64,000 bases of DNA from Crambe crambe (taxonomy: Eukaryota; Porifera; Demospongiae; Poecilosclerida; Crambeidae). The notes beneath the pieces were generated by a model that saw only the letters and a list, made by a program, of their open reading frames with translations, was not told the origin of the DNA and did not search any database. Below, one piece after another: positions 10,644 through 22,000 of this stretch. The DNA is taken from positions 5,452,480-5,516,479 of the forward strand of contig OZ004593.1 in assembly GCA_963924555.1 (NCBI GenBank). The letters run 5' to 3'. Each line of letters opens with the position of its first letter. Positions within the stretch are counted from its first letter, which is position 1. Both the position numbers and the translations under genes were made by a program.

Positions 10644-12130
10644 TTCTATCCTTTTTTCTTAGTTCTTGAAGTTGAATATTAGTTTGTGTATGTATAAAAG
10701 AATTGAGGGTGAGCACTGTAATTCAGCAAGGAGTGACTGGAACATCATCAGATAAGAATAAATAGCTAGCTAAACGATTAAACCATAGATATAAGAGGTT
10801 TACGGGATTGGAAACGGATCACGTGCTCTCGTTAGCAACTAACAACCGAGGCGCGTTGACAGCTGAATGACATAGCACTTTTGTCAAAGTTGCTGTTCTG
10901 ACAAGATCCGTGAGGTAAGACTTATGCCAATGATACTATAATACACTAGGGCATAGATTTACTGTATGAAATAAATTTTAGCTCAGATTTTCAAGTTTAA
11001 TCCTACAAATACTACTGTAGTGGTTAATGGGACTATAATCCCTCTCACGCTTGATAGAATCAATTGCTGTTGCCCATTTTCTGATCAAAAGGCATGTAAA
11101 CTTTAGCTACATGGAATAGTAATGTTAGTTTTTGTATTAGCTGACATATATTGTCTCTAGCATTTGCAAGTGGTGTTAAAACTGTAATCCCTCTCCCAAG
11201 AAATAGATTAACAATATTGCAACTGTATTAGTTATTTCAGGGAAAGGATAGAACAGTAAATGGAATTGGTGCATTCGTTTTCTATACAATAGTCATCCTA
11301 TGGAGATGGCAAGCTTACTATATTTCCCCCCTAATATCCATAGGGTCCACAGGACAGTTGACTGAGCCGAATTCTTGAGGTGGATGGTGTCAAAATCCAA
11401 CAGCCAAAAGCTGGAAGTATTGCAATAATGCTGATGAGGGAGAACTGAGCAGAAACTGGCGGATAACTTCGGGGCAAAATTATCTAGCTATAATAATGAT
11501 GAATCTATGTCTAATTTTAATACCAAAAGTCATTCTGGCCTTTCTTTCAAATCAATCACATAAAATTAATGTATAATGAGCAATGATAGGTACTCATAGT
11601 TATAATTACAAGGAAAAAAGTTATAAATATTTAATAACTTCCTTCCTCAGACTCTCCAACTTCAACTCTCTGACTCTTCACTTCTTCAATACCTTCCCCT
11701 TAGCTTACTTGTACTATTCTGTGAGTTGTAGGGGCAGAACATCACTTTAACTGCCTTGAAAGGAGTGAATATTGATCTCTTTTCACAACCATTAATATAA
11801 TAATGCTGCATGCGCGTGCGCATCTGTCAACGCGCCACGGTTGTGCAGTTCATTGGGCGTTTCCAATCCCGTAAAACCTCTTATATCTATGATTACGTGG
11901 CTCCGCCCATAACCCCGCCCCCTACCGACATGCGCTTCAAAATGGCGTCGAAAGATTTAGCTAGTGTTCCGAGTGCTCGAATAGTGAAGTAGAGCCTTAG
12001 TAAAAACTAATAGCAAAAGATCAGCCTCTAAGTGCCGCTCTAACAGATGGCCAAAGCAGAATTTTGATGACTATAGCCAGTAAGCCGGTACGTCGATCTG
12101 ATTATTATTATTATTATTATTATTATCCTT
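10644..12130 (-). repeat. R600 copy split by a P-like insertion, with R200 end and (ATT)n
   Basis: 10644-10784 carries the 5' blocks of R600 (shortened); 11893-12101 is a full R200 (GTGGCTCCGCCCATAACCCC to GTACGTCGATC), followed by ATT repeats. In this copy the ATG within CAAAATGGCG opens a 16-codon frame (MASKDLASVPSARIVK); most other copies have TAG after five codons. Confidence 0.8.
10785..11892. mobile_element. Non-autonomous P-like element, 1.1 kb
   Basis: The ends are inverted: CATAGATATAAGAGGTTT, ACGGGATTGGAAACG and a GCGTTGACAG subterminal block at the left, with their complements (CTGTCAACGCGCC...CGTTTCCAATCCCGT, AAACCTCTTATATCTATG) at the right. The pattern ATAGATA + about 20 nt + GGGATTGGAAAC is shared with the elements at 28216 and 62684. 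It has no long ORF. A target duplication is not clear here. Confidence 0.7.
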
Positions 12131-12390
12131 ACAAGTGAATGCAAAAAATTTCTTCTAAATAAAAAGGTTAAGTAGGGATAGCTTAAAATCTAGCTGGGCT
12201 ATATAATGTACTGCAGCCTCGTATGAAAACAATCCCTACATTTACATCCACTACCTATAGCTAGTTATGGCAGTTGTAAAAGTAGGGATTGTTTTCATAC
12301 GAGGCTGCAGTACATTATATAGCCCAGCTAGATTTTAAGCTATCCCTACTTAACCTTTTTATTTAAAAGAAATTTTTTGCATTCACTTGT
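12131..12390. mobile_element. FB1 foldback palindrome
   Basis: A 260-bp near-perfect inverted repeat with the same ends and apex as 10384-10643; CGTATGAAAACAATCCCTAC and its complement lie near the centre. Confidence 0.85.
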
Positions 12391-13060
12391 TTCTATCCTT
12401 TTTTCTTAGTGCTTGAAGTTGAATGTAAGTTGTGTATGTAAAGAATAGAGTGGCAGTATTGACTGTCACTTCAACTGAGAGTATGCATGCAGTGATTATT
12501 AATTTGACACGAGTCTACAGTACAGTACTATACAAAGCCAGCTCTACATAAAACTTATCTTTTTCTTTTGTAGGTACATACAGCGTCTCTGGTTGAAGAA
12601 TTTGTTTAGCTATTTAAGTTTTGTCTATTATTTAATATAAAACTTTACAGCAACAGCAATGTAGCTTAATGACATGTGCATGGCATGGTGAAGTGAGCTG
12701 ACTACACTACAGCCAAGTACTGGTAATACTACTATAAGATGAGCATCTGTACTGCAATTCAGCAAGGAGTGACTGGAACATCATCAGATAAGAATAATAG
12801 CTAGCTAAACGAAGACCTAGTACCTAGCTAAGCTTACGTGGCTCCGCCCATAAGCCCCGCCCCCTACCAACGTGCGCTTCAAAATGGCGTCGAAAGATTA
12901 GCTAGTGTTCCGAGTGCTCGAATAGTGAAGTAGAGCCTTAGTCAAAACTAATAGCAAAAGATCAGCCTCTAGGTGCCGCTCTAACAGATGGCCAAAGCAG
13001 AATTTTGATGACTATAGCCAGTAAGCCGGTACGTTGATCTGATTATTATTATTATTATTA
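12391..13060 (-). repeat. R600 dispersed repeat (most complete copy)
   Basis: Runs uninterrupted from TTTCTATCCTTTTTTCTTAG to the R200 terminus GTACGTTGATCTG and (ATT)n. It holds all the blocks listed for 7013. The end carries CCGCCC/CCCCGCCCCC boxes and CAAAATGGCGTCG. Confidence 0.8.
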
Positions 13061-13064
13061 TTAT

Positions 13065-13300
13065 CAGAGAGTGCGCTAGCACTTTCTAAGTAGGGATGGC
13101 GGGTCAAAGGTCATAAGACTGTATAAACTAAAAACTCTTCCTTCTCTTCTACCCTTGCTCTACAGGTTCTCAGAAGGCTACAGTGAGATACTACTTCTAC
13201 AAAGAAGAAAGGAGAGTGTTCAAAAACCAAAAATTCATTCGCTAACATAAGAAAAAAACGAGTTCTAAAATTGACTTTTGTTCATTTTCTTTATAATAAT
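13065..13300 (+). repeat. Single R230 unit
   Basis: Starts with the hairpin AGAGAGTGC/GCACTCTCT (4-nt loop), then GGCGGGTCAAAGGTCATAAG, a pyrimidine-rich TTCTACCCTTGCTCTACAG acceptor-like stretch, and TTCATTCGCTAACATAAG. Unit of the tandem arrays at 14146, 30577 and 60030. Confidence 0.8.
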
Positions 13301-13312
13301 AATAATAAGGAT

Positions 13313-13909
13313 AATAAATATAAGATCGACGCCCCGACTTACTGGCTATAGTCATCAAAATTCTGCTTTGGCCATCTGTTAGAGCGGCACCTAGAGGCTG
13401 ATCTTTTGCTCTTAGTTTTGACTAAGGCTCTACTTCACTATTCGATAGCACTCGGCACTAGCTAATCTTTCTACGCCATTTTGAAGCGCACGTCGTTAGG
13501 GGGCGGGGCTTATGGGCGGAGCCACGTAAGCTTCTTAAGCTAGCTAAGCTCGGCTATAGGTCTTCAGTTTAATCGCTATTTATTCTTATCTGATGATGTT
13601 ACAGTCACTCCTTGCTGAATTACAGTACAGATGTTCATCTTATAGTAGTGTTTATAGCCAGTACTTGGTTGTAGTGTAGTCAGCTCACTTCACCATGCCA
13701 TGCACATGTCATTTACATTGCTGTTGCTGTAAAGTAAATAATAGACAAAACTTAAATAGCTAAACAAATTCTTCAACCATGCAGAGACTGTGTATGTACC
13801 TACAAAAGAAAGAGATACTCATGTCACATTAATAATCACTGCATACTCTCAGTTGAAGTGACAGTCAATACTGCCACTCAACTTCAAGCACTATGAAAAA
13901 AGGATAGAA
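13313..13909 (+). repeat. R600 dispersed repeat, inverted copy
   Basis: Begins at the R200 terminus GATCGACGCCCCGACTTAC after (TAA)n and runs through GGGGGCGGGGCTTATGGGCG to CAACTTCAAGCACTATG, the reverse order of the 12391 copy. Confidence 0.8.
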
Positions 13910-14145
13910 ACAAGTAAGCGCAAAAAATTTCTTCTAAATAAAAAGGTTAAGTAGGGATAGCTTAAAATCTAGCTGGGCTATAATATAATGTACTGCAGCC
14001 TTGTATGAAAATAATCCCTACATTTATATCCACTACCTATAGCTAGCTATGGCAGTTGTAAAAGTAGGGATTATTTTCATACAAGGCTGCAGTACATTAT
14101 ATTATAGCCCAGCTAGATTTTAAGCTATCCCTACTTAACCTTTTT
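13910..14145. mobile_element. FB1 palindrome, right arm cut short
   Basis: The left arm is complete (ACAAGTAAGCGCAAAAAAT). The right arm stops at CTTAACCTTTTT, where it joins directly to the inside of an R230 unit (CAAAGGTCATAAG), showing a recombination or deletion junction. Confidence 0.8.
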
Positions 14146-15021
14146 CAAAGGTCATAAGACTGTATAAACTAAAAACTCTTCCTTCTCTTCTACCCTTGCT
14201 CTACAGGTTCTCAGAAGGCTACAGTGAGATACTACTTCTACAAAGAAGAAAGGAGAGTGTTCAAAAACCAAAAATTCATTCGCTAACATAAGAAAAAAAC
14301 GAGTTCTAAAATTGACTTTTGTTCATTTTCTTTATCAGAGAGTGCGCTAGCACTCTCTGATGGCGGGTCAAAGGTCATAAGACTGTATGAACTAAAAACT
14401 CTTCTTTCTCTTCTACCCTTGCTCTACAGGTTCTCAGAAGGCTACAGTGAATTATTACATCTACAAAGAAGAGAGGAGAATGTTCCAAAACCAAAAATTC
14501 ATTCGCTAACATAAGAAAAAAACGATGTCTAAAATTGACTTTTGTTCTTTTTCTTTATCAGAGAGTGCGCTAGCACTCTCTAAGTAGGGATGGCGGGTCA
14601 AAGGTCATAAGACTGTATGAACTAAAAACTCTTCTTTCTCTTCTACCCTTGCTCTACAGGTTCTCAGAAGGCTACAGTGAATTATTACATCTACAAAGAA
14701 GAGAGGAGAATGTTCCAAAACCAAAAATTCATTCGCTAACATAAGAAAAAAACGATGTCTAAAATTGACTTTTGTTCTTTTTCTTTATAATAATCAGAGA
14801 GTGCGTTAGCACTCTCTATGTAGGGATGGCGGGTCAAAGGTCATAAGACTGTATAAACTAAAAACTCTTCTTTCTCTTCTACCTTTATTCTGCAGGTTCT
14901 CAGAAGCCCTGGTCCAAGACCTACATCTACACAGAAGTGGGAAGAATGTTTAAAAACTCCAAATTCATTTGATAACATCAGAATAAAACGATTTCTAAAA
15001 TTGACTTTTGTTCTTTTTCTT

Positions 15022-15056
<35 letters not shown>
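14146..15056 (+). repeat. R230 tandem array, four units
   Basis: Unit starts lie at 14336, 14559 and 14795, with a truncated unit before them; spacing is 223-236 bp. Each full unit starts with the AGAGAGTGC/GCACTCTCT hairpin. The last unit is clearly diverged (AGCCCTGGTCCAAGACC) and ends in a long (TAA)n run. Confidence 0.85.
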
Positions 15057-15319
15057 GATCGACGTACCGACTCACTGGCCATACTTGTCACAATTCTGTT
15101 ATGGCCATCTGTTACAGCGGTACATAGAGACTGATCTTTTGCTATTAGTTTCGACTAAGGTTCCATTTTGCAAATCAGTCAGTGCTATCGATAGCTTTAG
15201 TTTTCTCCGCCATAAAAGCTTCGCACGCGCGTATTACGTAGCAACGCAAACGCGCATATTGTTCGCGCAGCTGCTTTTGACACTGCCAGACTTCAGACAT
15301 TGCATGCAGTTTCTTTCTG
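15057..15319 (+). repeat. Diverged R200 copy upstream of the Helentron
   Basis: GATCGACGTACCGACTCACT...TGGCCATCTGTTACAGCGG...TGATCTTTTGCTATTAG aligns with R200 but with many substitutions, and the GC-box end is replaced by TTCGCACGCGCGTATTACG. It may be an older relative retained as the promoter region of the transposon gene (inference). Confidence 0.6.
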
Positions 15320-15840
15320 TCAATATTTGGAACTACTTTGTTGACTCAGGTCAGACACAATTGCAAGGTCTGCTCTCCAGCTGTTTGTTCAACAAGGTAC
15401 GTTATAGTTTTACTAGCTTTCTTTGACTTCTTCATTCTCTGACCAGCTGCTTGCTACTTTCAGTTTTGATTTGAAACTCGTCCCATTCTTCAGACACACC
15501 TTCAGTGCTCTCTCCAAAGCAATATTTGAAACTACTTTGTTGACTAAGGTCAGACACAAGGTCTGCTCTCCAGCTGTTTGTTCAACAAGGTGTGTTATAT
15601 CTTTTACTAGCTTTCTTTGACTTCTTTCTCTGACCAGCTGCTTGCTACTTTCAGTTTTGGGATTTGAAACTCGTCCCATTCTTCAGCCCTCTCCAAAGCA
15701 ACTGGACACTGCCACGTTACAGTATTCTATACTTCAAACGTTGCAGCTTCTTTCTGAAACTCTTTGTTGACTCAGGTCAGACACAACGTCTTCTCTCCAG
15801 CTGCTTGTTGAACAAGGTACGTTATAGGTGTACATTCAGG
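15320..15840 (+). promoter_or_regulatory. Triplicated 5' leader with repeated splice-donor-like sites
   Basis: Three direct units (anchors TTGACTCAGGTCAGACACAA at 15341 and its variants at 15540 and 15767) each contain CCAGCTG, TTGTTCAACAAG or a variant, and then GTACGT or GTGTGT, good donor consensus. Downstream at about 15870-15891 is a pyrimidine-rich stretch ending TTTCACAG, a plausible acceptor, and 16022 is the start codon. Likely tandem alternative first exons of the Helentron gene (inference). Confidence 0.5.
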
Positions 15841-16021
15841 TCATAACCATGTTCACTATTTCATCAGTGTTTCTTTCTCTGATTTCACAGTTCTTCAGCT
15901 ATTCACTCAGTTTGGAACTACCTGCCTCCTTCACTGATTCTCTCTGTCTCTCTCTCTCTCCCTCTCTCTCTCTCTACACTTATTCAAAGTTTGTAATTTC
16001 AGTGAGTTTGTGTAAATAAGT

Positions 16022-19000
16022 ATGCCCTCAAAACAGCAAAAGAGGAAGGTTAATAGGAGAGAAACAAATAAAAGATATTACCAAAAAAAACAACAGGAAT
16101 TAAAAACTAAATTTCAACAATACAATATAGCTCACAGACAAGAATTGATAGGTAAATCACAAGAATACAATAGAGCTCATAGACAAGAATTGAAAATACG
16201 ATCACAAGAGTACAATAGAGCTCATAGAGAAGAATTGAAAGTACAATCACAAGAATACAATAGAGCTCATAGACAAGAATTAAAATCACGATCACAAGAA
16301 TACAATAGAGCTCATAGACAAGAATTAAAATCACGATCACAAGAATACAATAGAGCTCATAGACAAGAATTGAAATTACGATCACAAGAATACAATACAG
16401 CTCATAGACAAGAATTGAAATTAAGATCACAAGAATACAATAGAGCTCATAGACAAGAATTGAAATTACGATCACAAGAATACAATAGAGCTCATACACA
16501 AAAATTAAAAGCTAAAGCACATAAATATAATAGAGCTCACAAAAAACAATTATGTGCTTATTACAAGCAATACTATAAAATAAATAGCACACACATCAAA
16601 ACAGCTCAAAGACATTACTACTCTGTTCATGAAGATAAGAAAATTGCTGCTGTTAGGAAATATCAGCTAAGAAATGCCAGGAAGATTTTGAAGTGGGCAA
16701 GAAAGTATTATGCTGAGCATCGTGCACGCATTGGTGCTGATAGGAGGCGAAGGTATGAACTTACTGAGCCTAAGCCTCTTACTAAACAAAACTATATCAG
16801 AGAAATAACCCAAAAATTAATAAGTAATAGTCATGCCTCTAGACAAATGCTGCAGTCCTTTAAAGATCAGCATGAAAAAATAGCTCTTAAAATGACTGCA
16901 GCAACCTCTAGACGAGCTGCATCCTCTATAGCAGCTACAAGGCTGGTGAACAAGGTGCTGCAGATACGAAGGCATCTAGCTGGCTCCTTGTTAAAAATGG
17001 TAAGAGCAATTAATAAACTAAGCATATCTACTGAGAGTGATTTGGGTGAGGGTTCACATTGTGTTCATGGTGAACCATATTATTATGAAAGTTCCTATGT
17101 TCATAATAGACCAAGCATTATTTGTATTGATGAGCATGGAAAATATAGATTGCTTGATGACAAAAATACCGTGGAGCATGTGGTTCCACGCTCATGGAAA
17201 TGCAATGACACATGTAGGACTCTATCACAATCCGATTTGTCATGCATTATTGAATTCAAATCAGCATTTAACGAGTCCCTGCAGAAAATACGTAAAGTTT
17301 TGGATGAGTGTGATGAATGTCCAAATAGCAAGTATGCTAAGGTAATCATTGTCCCAGCAAATGAGCCTGATAGTAACGTAGTACACTATAACTCTGTGGA
17401 ATTAAAGGGACATAGTTTGATCTGTCACATTGGCAGTGATTGCAAAAGTAAGCTGAGAATCCTAAGAGCAGCATCGACTCACTATCCTGTGTTGAGGTCG
17501 TTCTTAAAATGTGTGTACTCAGCATTAAATAGCCATAAAAATATTGCTTCCCTTGATGAAGCTGTACACCGTGGAGACTTTAACAGCTTAATGAGGGATT
17601 TTGAAATCACCTTTGATGATCTATTCAGTAATGAAGTCAATCTGTCTCATGAGCTTGAAAGTAGTTTTGCAACATGTGTGCTTAGAAGACCAGATTTAGA
17701 AAAGCACCTTCAAATAGAGCACGCCAAAGTGATGGCAAAATATAAAAAAGAATTAGAAGATTATCCTCAGAATCCTTGCTGTAGCTGTAATATGCTCTTT
17801 TGTCTCAAGCAAGGCTCAAAAATTACTTTCAGTACAGAACTCGGCAACGTGTGGCCGGATTTAAAAGATTTCATCCTTAAGGATGACCCTAATGCTTCAA
17901 AAAAGACTCTGTTCATATGCACGTATTGCAGGTCTTATTTGAGGTCCAATAAAATGCCACCAAGATGTGTGCTCAATGGTTTACAAACCTCTCCAATACC
18001 CAGAGAGCTGAGCGTGTTGGATGAGTTGAGCAAACAGCTCATTCAACGAGCGAAAGCTTTTCAAACTATAGTCAGGTTGGGCACTTATACAAACAAGGTG
18101 CCATCCTACAATTCGCTTAAAGCCTGTAAGGGTAACATGTTTTTCTTACCCCTACCTCTGGACAAGACTCTAGAGACTCTTGATGGGGTTGAAGGATCTC
18201 TTGCTAACCCTGAACTTTACATTATAGTGAACAGTAAGCCCACCAAAGGCAATGTAGTGTGGCGAAGCTTAGTAGATGTAAATCAGGTAAAGGCTGCTAT
18301 CAAGAAGTTAAAAGAGTGCAACTGGCTCTACAAAGATGTCTGCGATGAATCTGTAGACTCTGCTGCCAAGGAGGTTATTGAAGTGGTAAGTAATACCTCT
18401 AGTACTGTGCTGGAAAAAGCCTCAAGTAGTGATATTGCTGGGTTCCAGTGCTACACACTGAGAGATATGAATGACAAACTCTCCACCAAAGATGACCTAC
18501 AACAATATAAAATGCTAAGCGTGCAAGAGGAACCTTTGAGTAGCACTCAAAGGCACCTCGATACCATGTGTTTCCCAGTCCTCTTTCCGGACGGAAACTT
18601 TGGTAAGTACCACCCTAGACAGGTGCCAGTATCCCACAGCGAATACGATAAGTCCCGTCTGTGGAACAGTGACTCTCGCTTTAGAAAAGACCCTCAGTAT
18701 GTCTTTTATCTCCTAAAGGAGAAGGAGTCAAGGGAGTTAAAAGCTGGTGTGTATAATTTGCTTAAGACATCAAAATCCATTCCCACAACAGTGACTAACA
18801 TTCTCCAGAAGGTCACAGCCAGTGATCAAAAACTCGAAGCTAACCTGTCCACTATGTTTCAGTCCATTCGTGGCACAAAACAGTATTGGTACAGGAGGAA
18901 GGGTGAATTAATGTGCATGTTGCGGGAACTGGGGCCTCAAAGCCTATTCCTAACCTTCAGCTGTGCAGAATATGAGTCACCTGACATAGCTGAGTACCTA

Positions 19001-22000
19001 AAAATTGTCAACAATGTTCCAGACAAATACAGCATTAATAAACTCTGCACTGAGGATCCTGTTTCGGTATCGAGGCAGTTTTCTCACAAATTTCATGCCT
19101 TCTTTCAGGCATTCATTGTAAAGGGTGAAGTCCTGGGTCCAGTAGAGCACTTTTACTGGAAAAAAGAGTACCAGGCACGTGGAGCACCACACTATCATGC
19201 GGTTCTATGGATAAAGGGTGCACCAATTATAGGTAAAGATGATCCAGATGTGGTGCTGTCCTGGATTCAGGAAAGAATCACTTGCCACATTCCTGACAAG
19301 GAAAACAATCCAGAACTGCACCACATGGTTACAAGGTACCAGTTGCACAAGTGCAGCGATTACTGTAGAAAGAAACGCAAGCGTGGGTCTGTGTTTCTAA
19401 CTACGTGCAAGTTTGGATTTCCACGTCCAGAGAGAGAAAGTGCTGTTATAAATAATGTAGATTCCAGCTGTAAAAAATTTCAAAAAATTTATGAAATAGC
19501 ACGAGCACCTAGCGAAGTAAGAGTTAATGATTACAATCCCTTGCTTCTTCTGAACTGGGGGGCAAACATGGATATACAATTTGTGGGTGACAGGGACATG
19601 GTTGTATCCACTTATGTCAGTGGATACATTACCAAATATGAGCATGGTCACCTGCAAGAGCAGTATGAGGGCATTACAGATGATAAGAGCCTATGCAGCA
19701 AGCTTTTTAGCATTGGCCGCATGGTCTTAAAATCTCGTGAATGCGGAATGCATGAAGCTGCTGACCACTTGAGTGGAGACCACCTCTATGAGAAGTCTGT
19801 TGCCATTCAATGGGTTGATGTTCGCATGCCTCACAAAAGGCAGCGTAGGGTAAAAACGCATGCCCAGCTGTTAAAAATGGAATCGGAAGATCCGGATAGT
19901 GAAAATATATTTACTCATAATTTCCTATCCACTTACTACCCACAAAGACCTGACGACTTGGAGGACATCTGCCTTCATGACTTTATTGCCAATTACAGCT
20001 GGCATGAAACAGACCATAAGGGGGACAGAATATACAGGAAACTCAACAAACCTCGATTGGTCAACCACAAAATGTTTGATCCTGCAAAACAGGAAAACAG
20101 AGAAGATTACTATTACTCTCTGATTCTTCTCTTTGTACCCTTCAGAGATGAGGGTGCTCTTCTAAGAGAAAATGAAACTGCTGAAGAAGCTTTCAATCGT
20201 CTCCTGCCCCACAGTGATGATTGTTCCAATTATCACAGGAGGCTACAGACGATGCTCAATGCTGAGACTAAGGTGAGAAAAATAAATGAAGCAAGAAAGG
20301 CAGAAATCATGAAGAACTTAGAAAACAAAGAGCATGATAACATGCAGATCCTTGGAGAGGCTAAGCATGCAATGAAGGACATACAGGACATGAATCAGAA
20401 AATGCCTGACAACCTCACTCTAGAACAAAGGGAGAACATGTTGAACGCCGACCAGAAAAGGGTCTATGACACCATCCGTAATAGTTTGATACACCAGAAA
20501 CAACATGAAGAGGGCCAGTGTCTCTGTGACTACAAGCCCTTTGCAATGTTTGTCAGTGGTGTAGGCGGTACTGGTAAGTCTTTCGTAATAGAGGCCGTAA
20601 AGGCATTAGTTGACAGCTTATGGACGTCAGAGGGTTTGAAGTGTGCTATCACTGCGCCCACTGGCTTGGCTGCGTTCAATGTTGGAGGTGTGACCATACA
20701 CAGGCTGTTCCAGTTGCCTATCGAACACGAGGGCAAGGAAGCTGGCTATTGGTCACTGTCAAAGGATGCTCAGAAAGTGATGAAAACGACACTTCGTTCC
20801 CTTAAGTTGCTTGTCATTGATGAAGTGTCCATGGTGTCAAGTCTAAACTTGACCTATGTGCACATGAGAATGCAAGAAATCTTTGGGGAAGATCACTGGT
20901 TTGGAGGAAAGAATGTCCTCTTTGTTGGGGACTTACTCCAACTCCAACCAGTCAATGGCAACCCTGTGTTTGAAAAAATGAGTAGGGCTGCCATTGTCCA
21001 CAAGTTAGGATGCATTGGATCAATAAATATCTGGAAAGACTGTGTCCGTTATGACGAGCTCACAATTAACGAAAGACAGAAAAAAGACAGTCAGTTCTCT
21101 GATATTCTAGGTAAAGTGAGATGTGGTGGTCTCGCAAAAGAGATTCTTACAATTCTGAAAGAGCGCGTTATTAATGTTCCAGTAGTTGAAAAGCTGGTGC
21201 AACTGCAGGAGTCGGGAAAAAATCCCGTGTGCCTGTTTCCAACCAGAAAACAGTGTGATGTGCTCAATGAGGAAATGCTGCGCAACTTGGAGTCAGAAGT
21301 GCATGTCATACCATGTGCCGATGACGTAGACGAGACGCGAAGCACTGCAAAATGGCACCAAAAGGCAGCCAAACAACTTGAAAAGCTAAATCAGGACTGC
21401 AACAACACTGCAGGGTTGGAAGCTGTCCTGAAGTTGGCCGTGGGTGCCCGTGTAATGCTCAGGCGAAACATTGATGTTAAAGCAGGTTTAGTGAACGGTG
21501 CCATCGGCACCGTCCTTGGCGTGTTCTCAGAAAGAGTTTCAATCAAATTTGACCACTTAGAGAGCACCTGTGATATTGAAAAAATAAAGGGAAAGTTCAT
21601 GGTACTTAAGAGTTATTATGTGTCCCGTACCCAATTTCCTTTAATCTTGGCCTATGGGGTTACCATCCATAAATGCCAGGGCCTGTCGTTAGACTGTGCT
21701 ATCGTAGATCTGTCAGACAAGGTATTTGCAGATGGGATGGCCTATGTAGCACTCTCAAGAGTGAGGTCTCTAAATGGACTGTACCTGACTGCATTTGATG
21801 CACAATCCATTCGGGTAAGCAAAAATTGTGTAGCAGAAGTAAACAGGTTGAGACAATTGTTTAGAAAAGATCTCCCTCTTTATGAAACTCCAACTGCATG
21901 TGTCTCCAGAAAAAGAAAGCTCACCGGCACGTGTGATGTGGAGCCACAATCAAAAAAGATATGTGGTCCCACAACGAAAAAGCTTCAGCCTGAGCCTAAG

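Noticed and set aside
16107-16499. 130-codon minus-strand frame opposite the Helentron N terminus
   Set aside because: Antisense shadow of the 45-bp in-frame repeat; repetitive hydrophobic translation with no independent support.
17037-21600. Frames of 60-100 codons inside the Helentron gene on both strands
   Set aside because: Shadows of the long coding frame.
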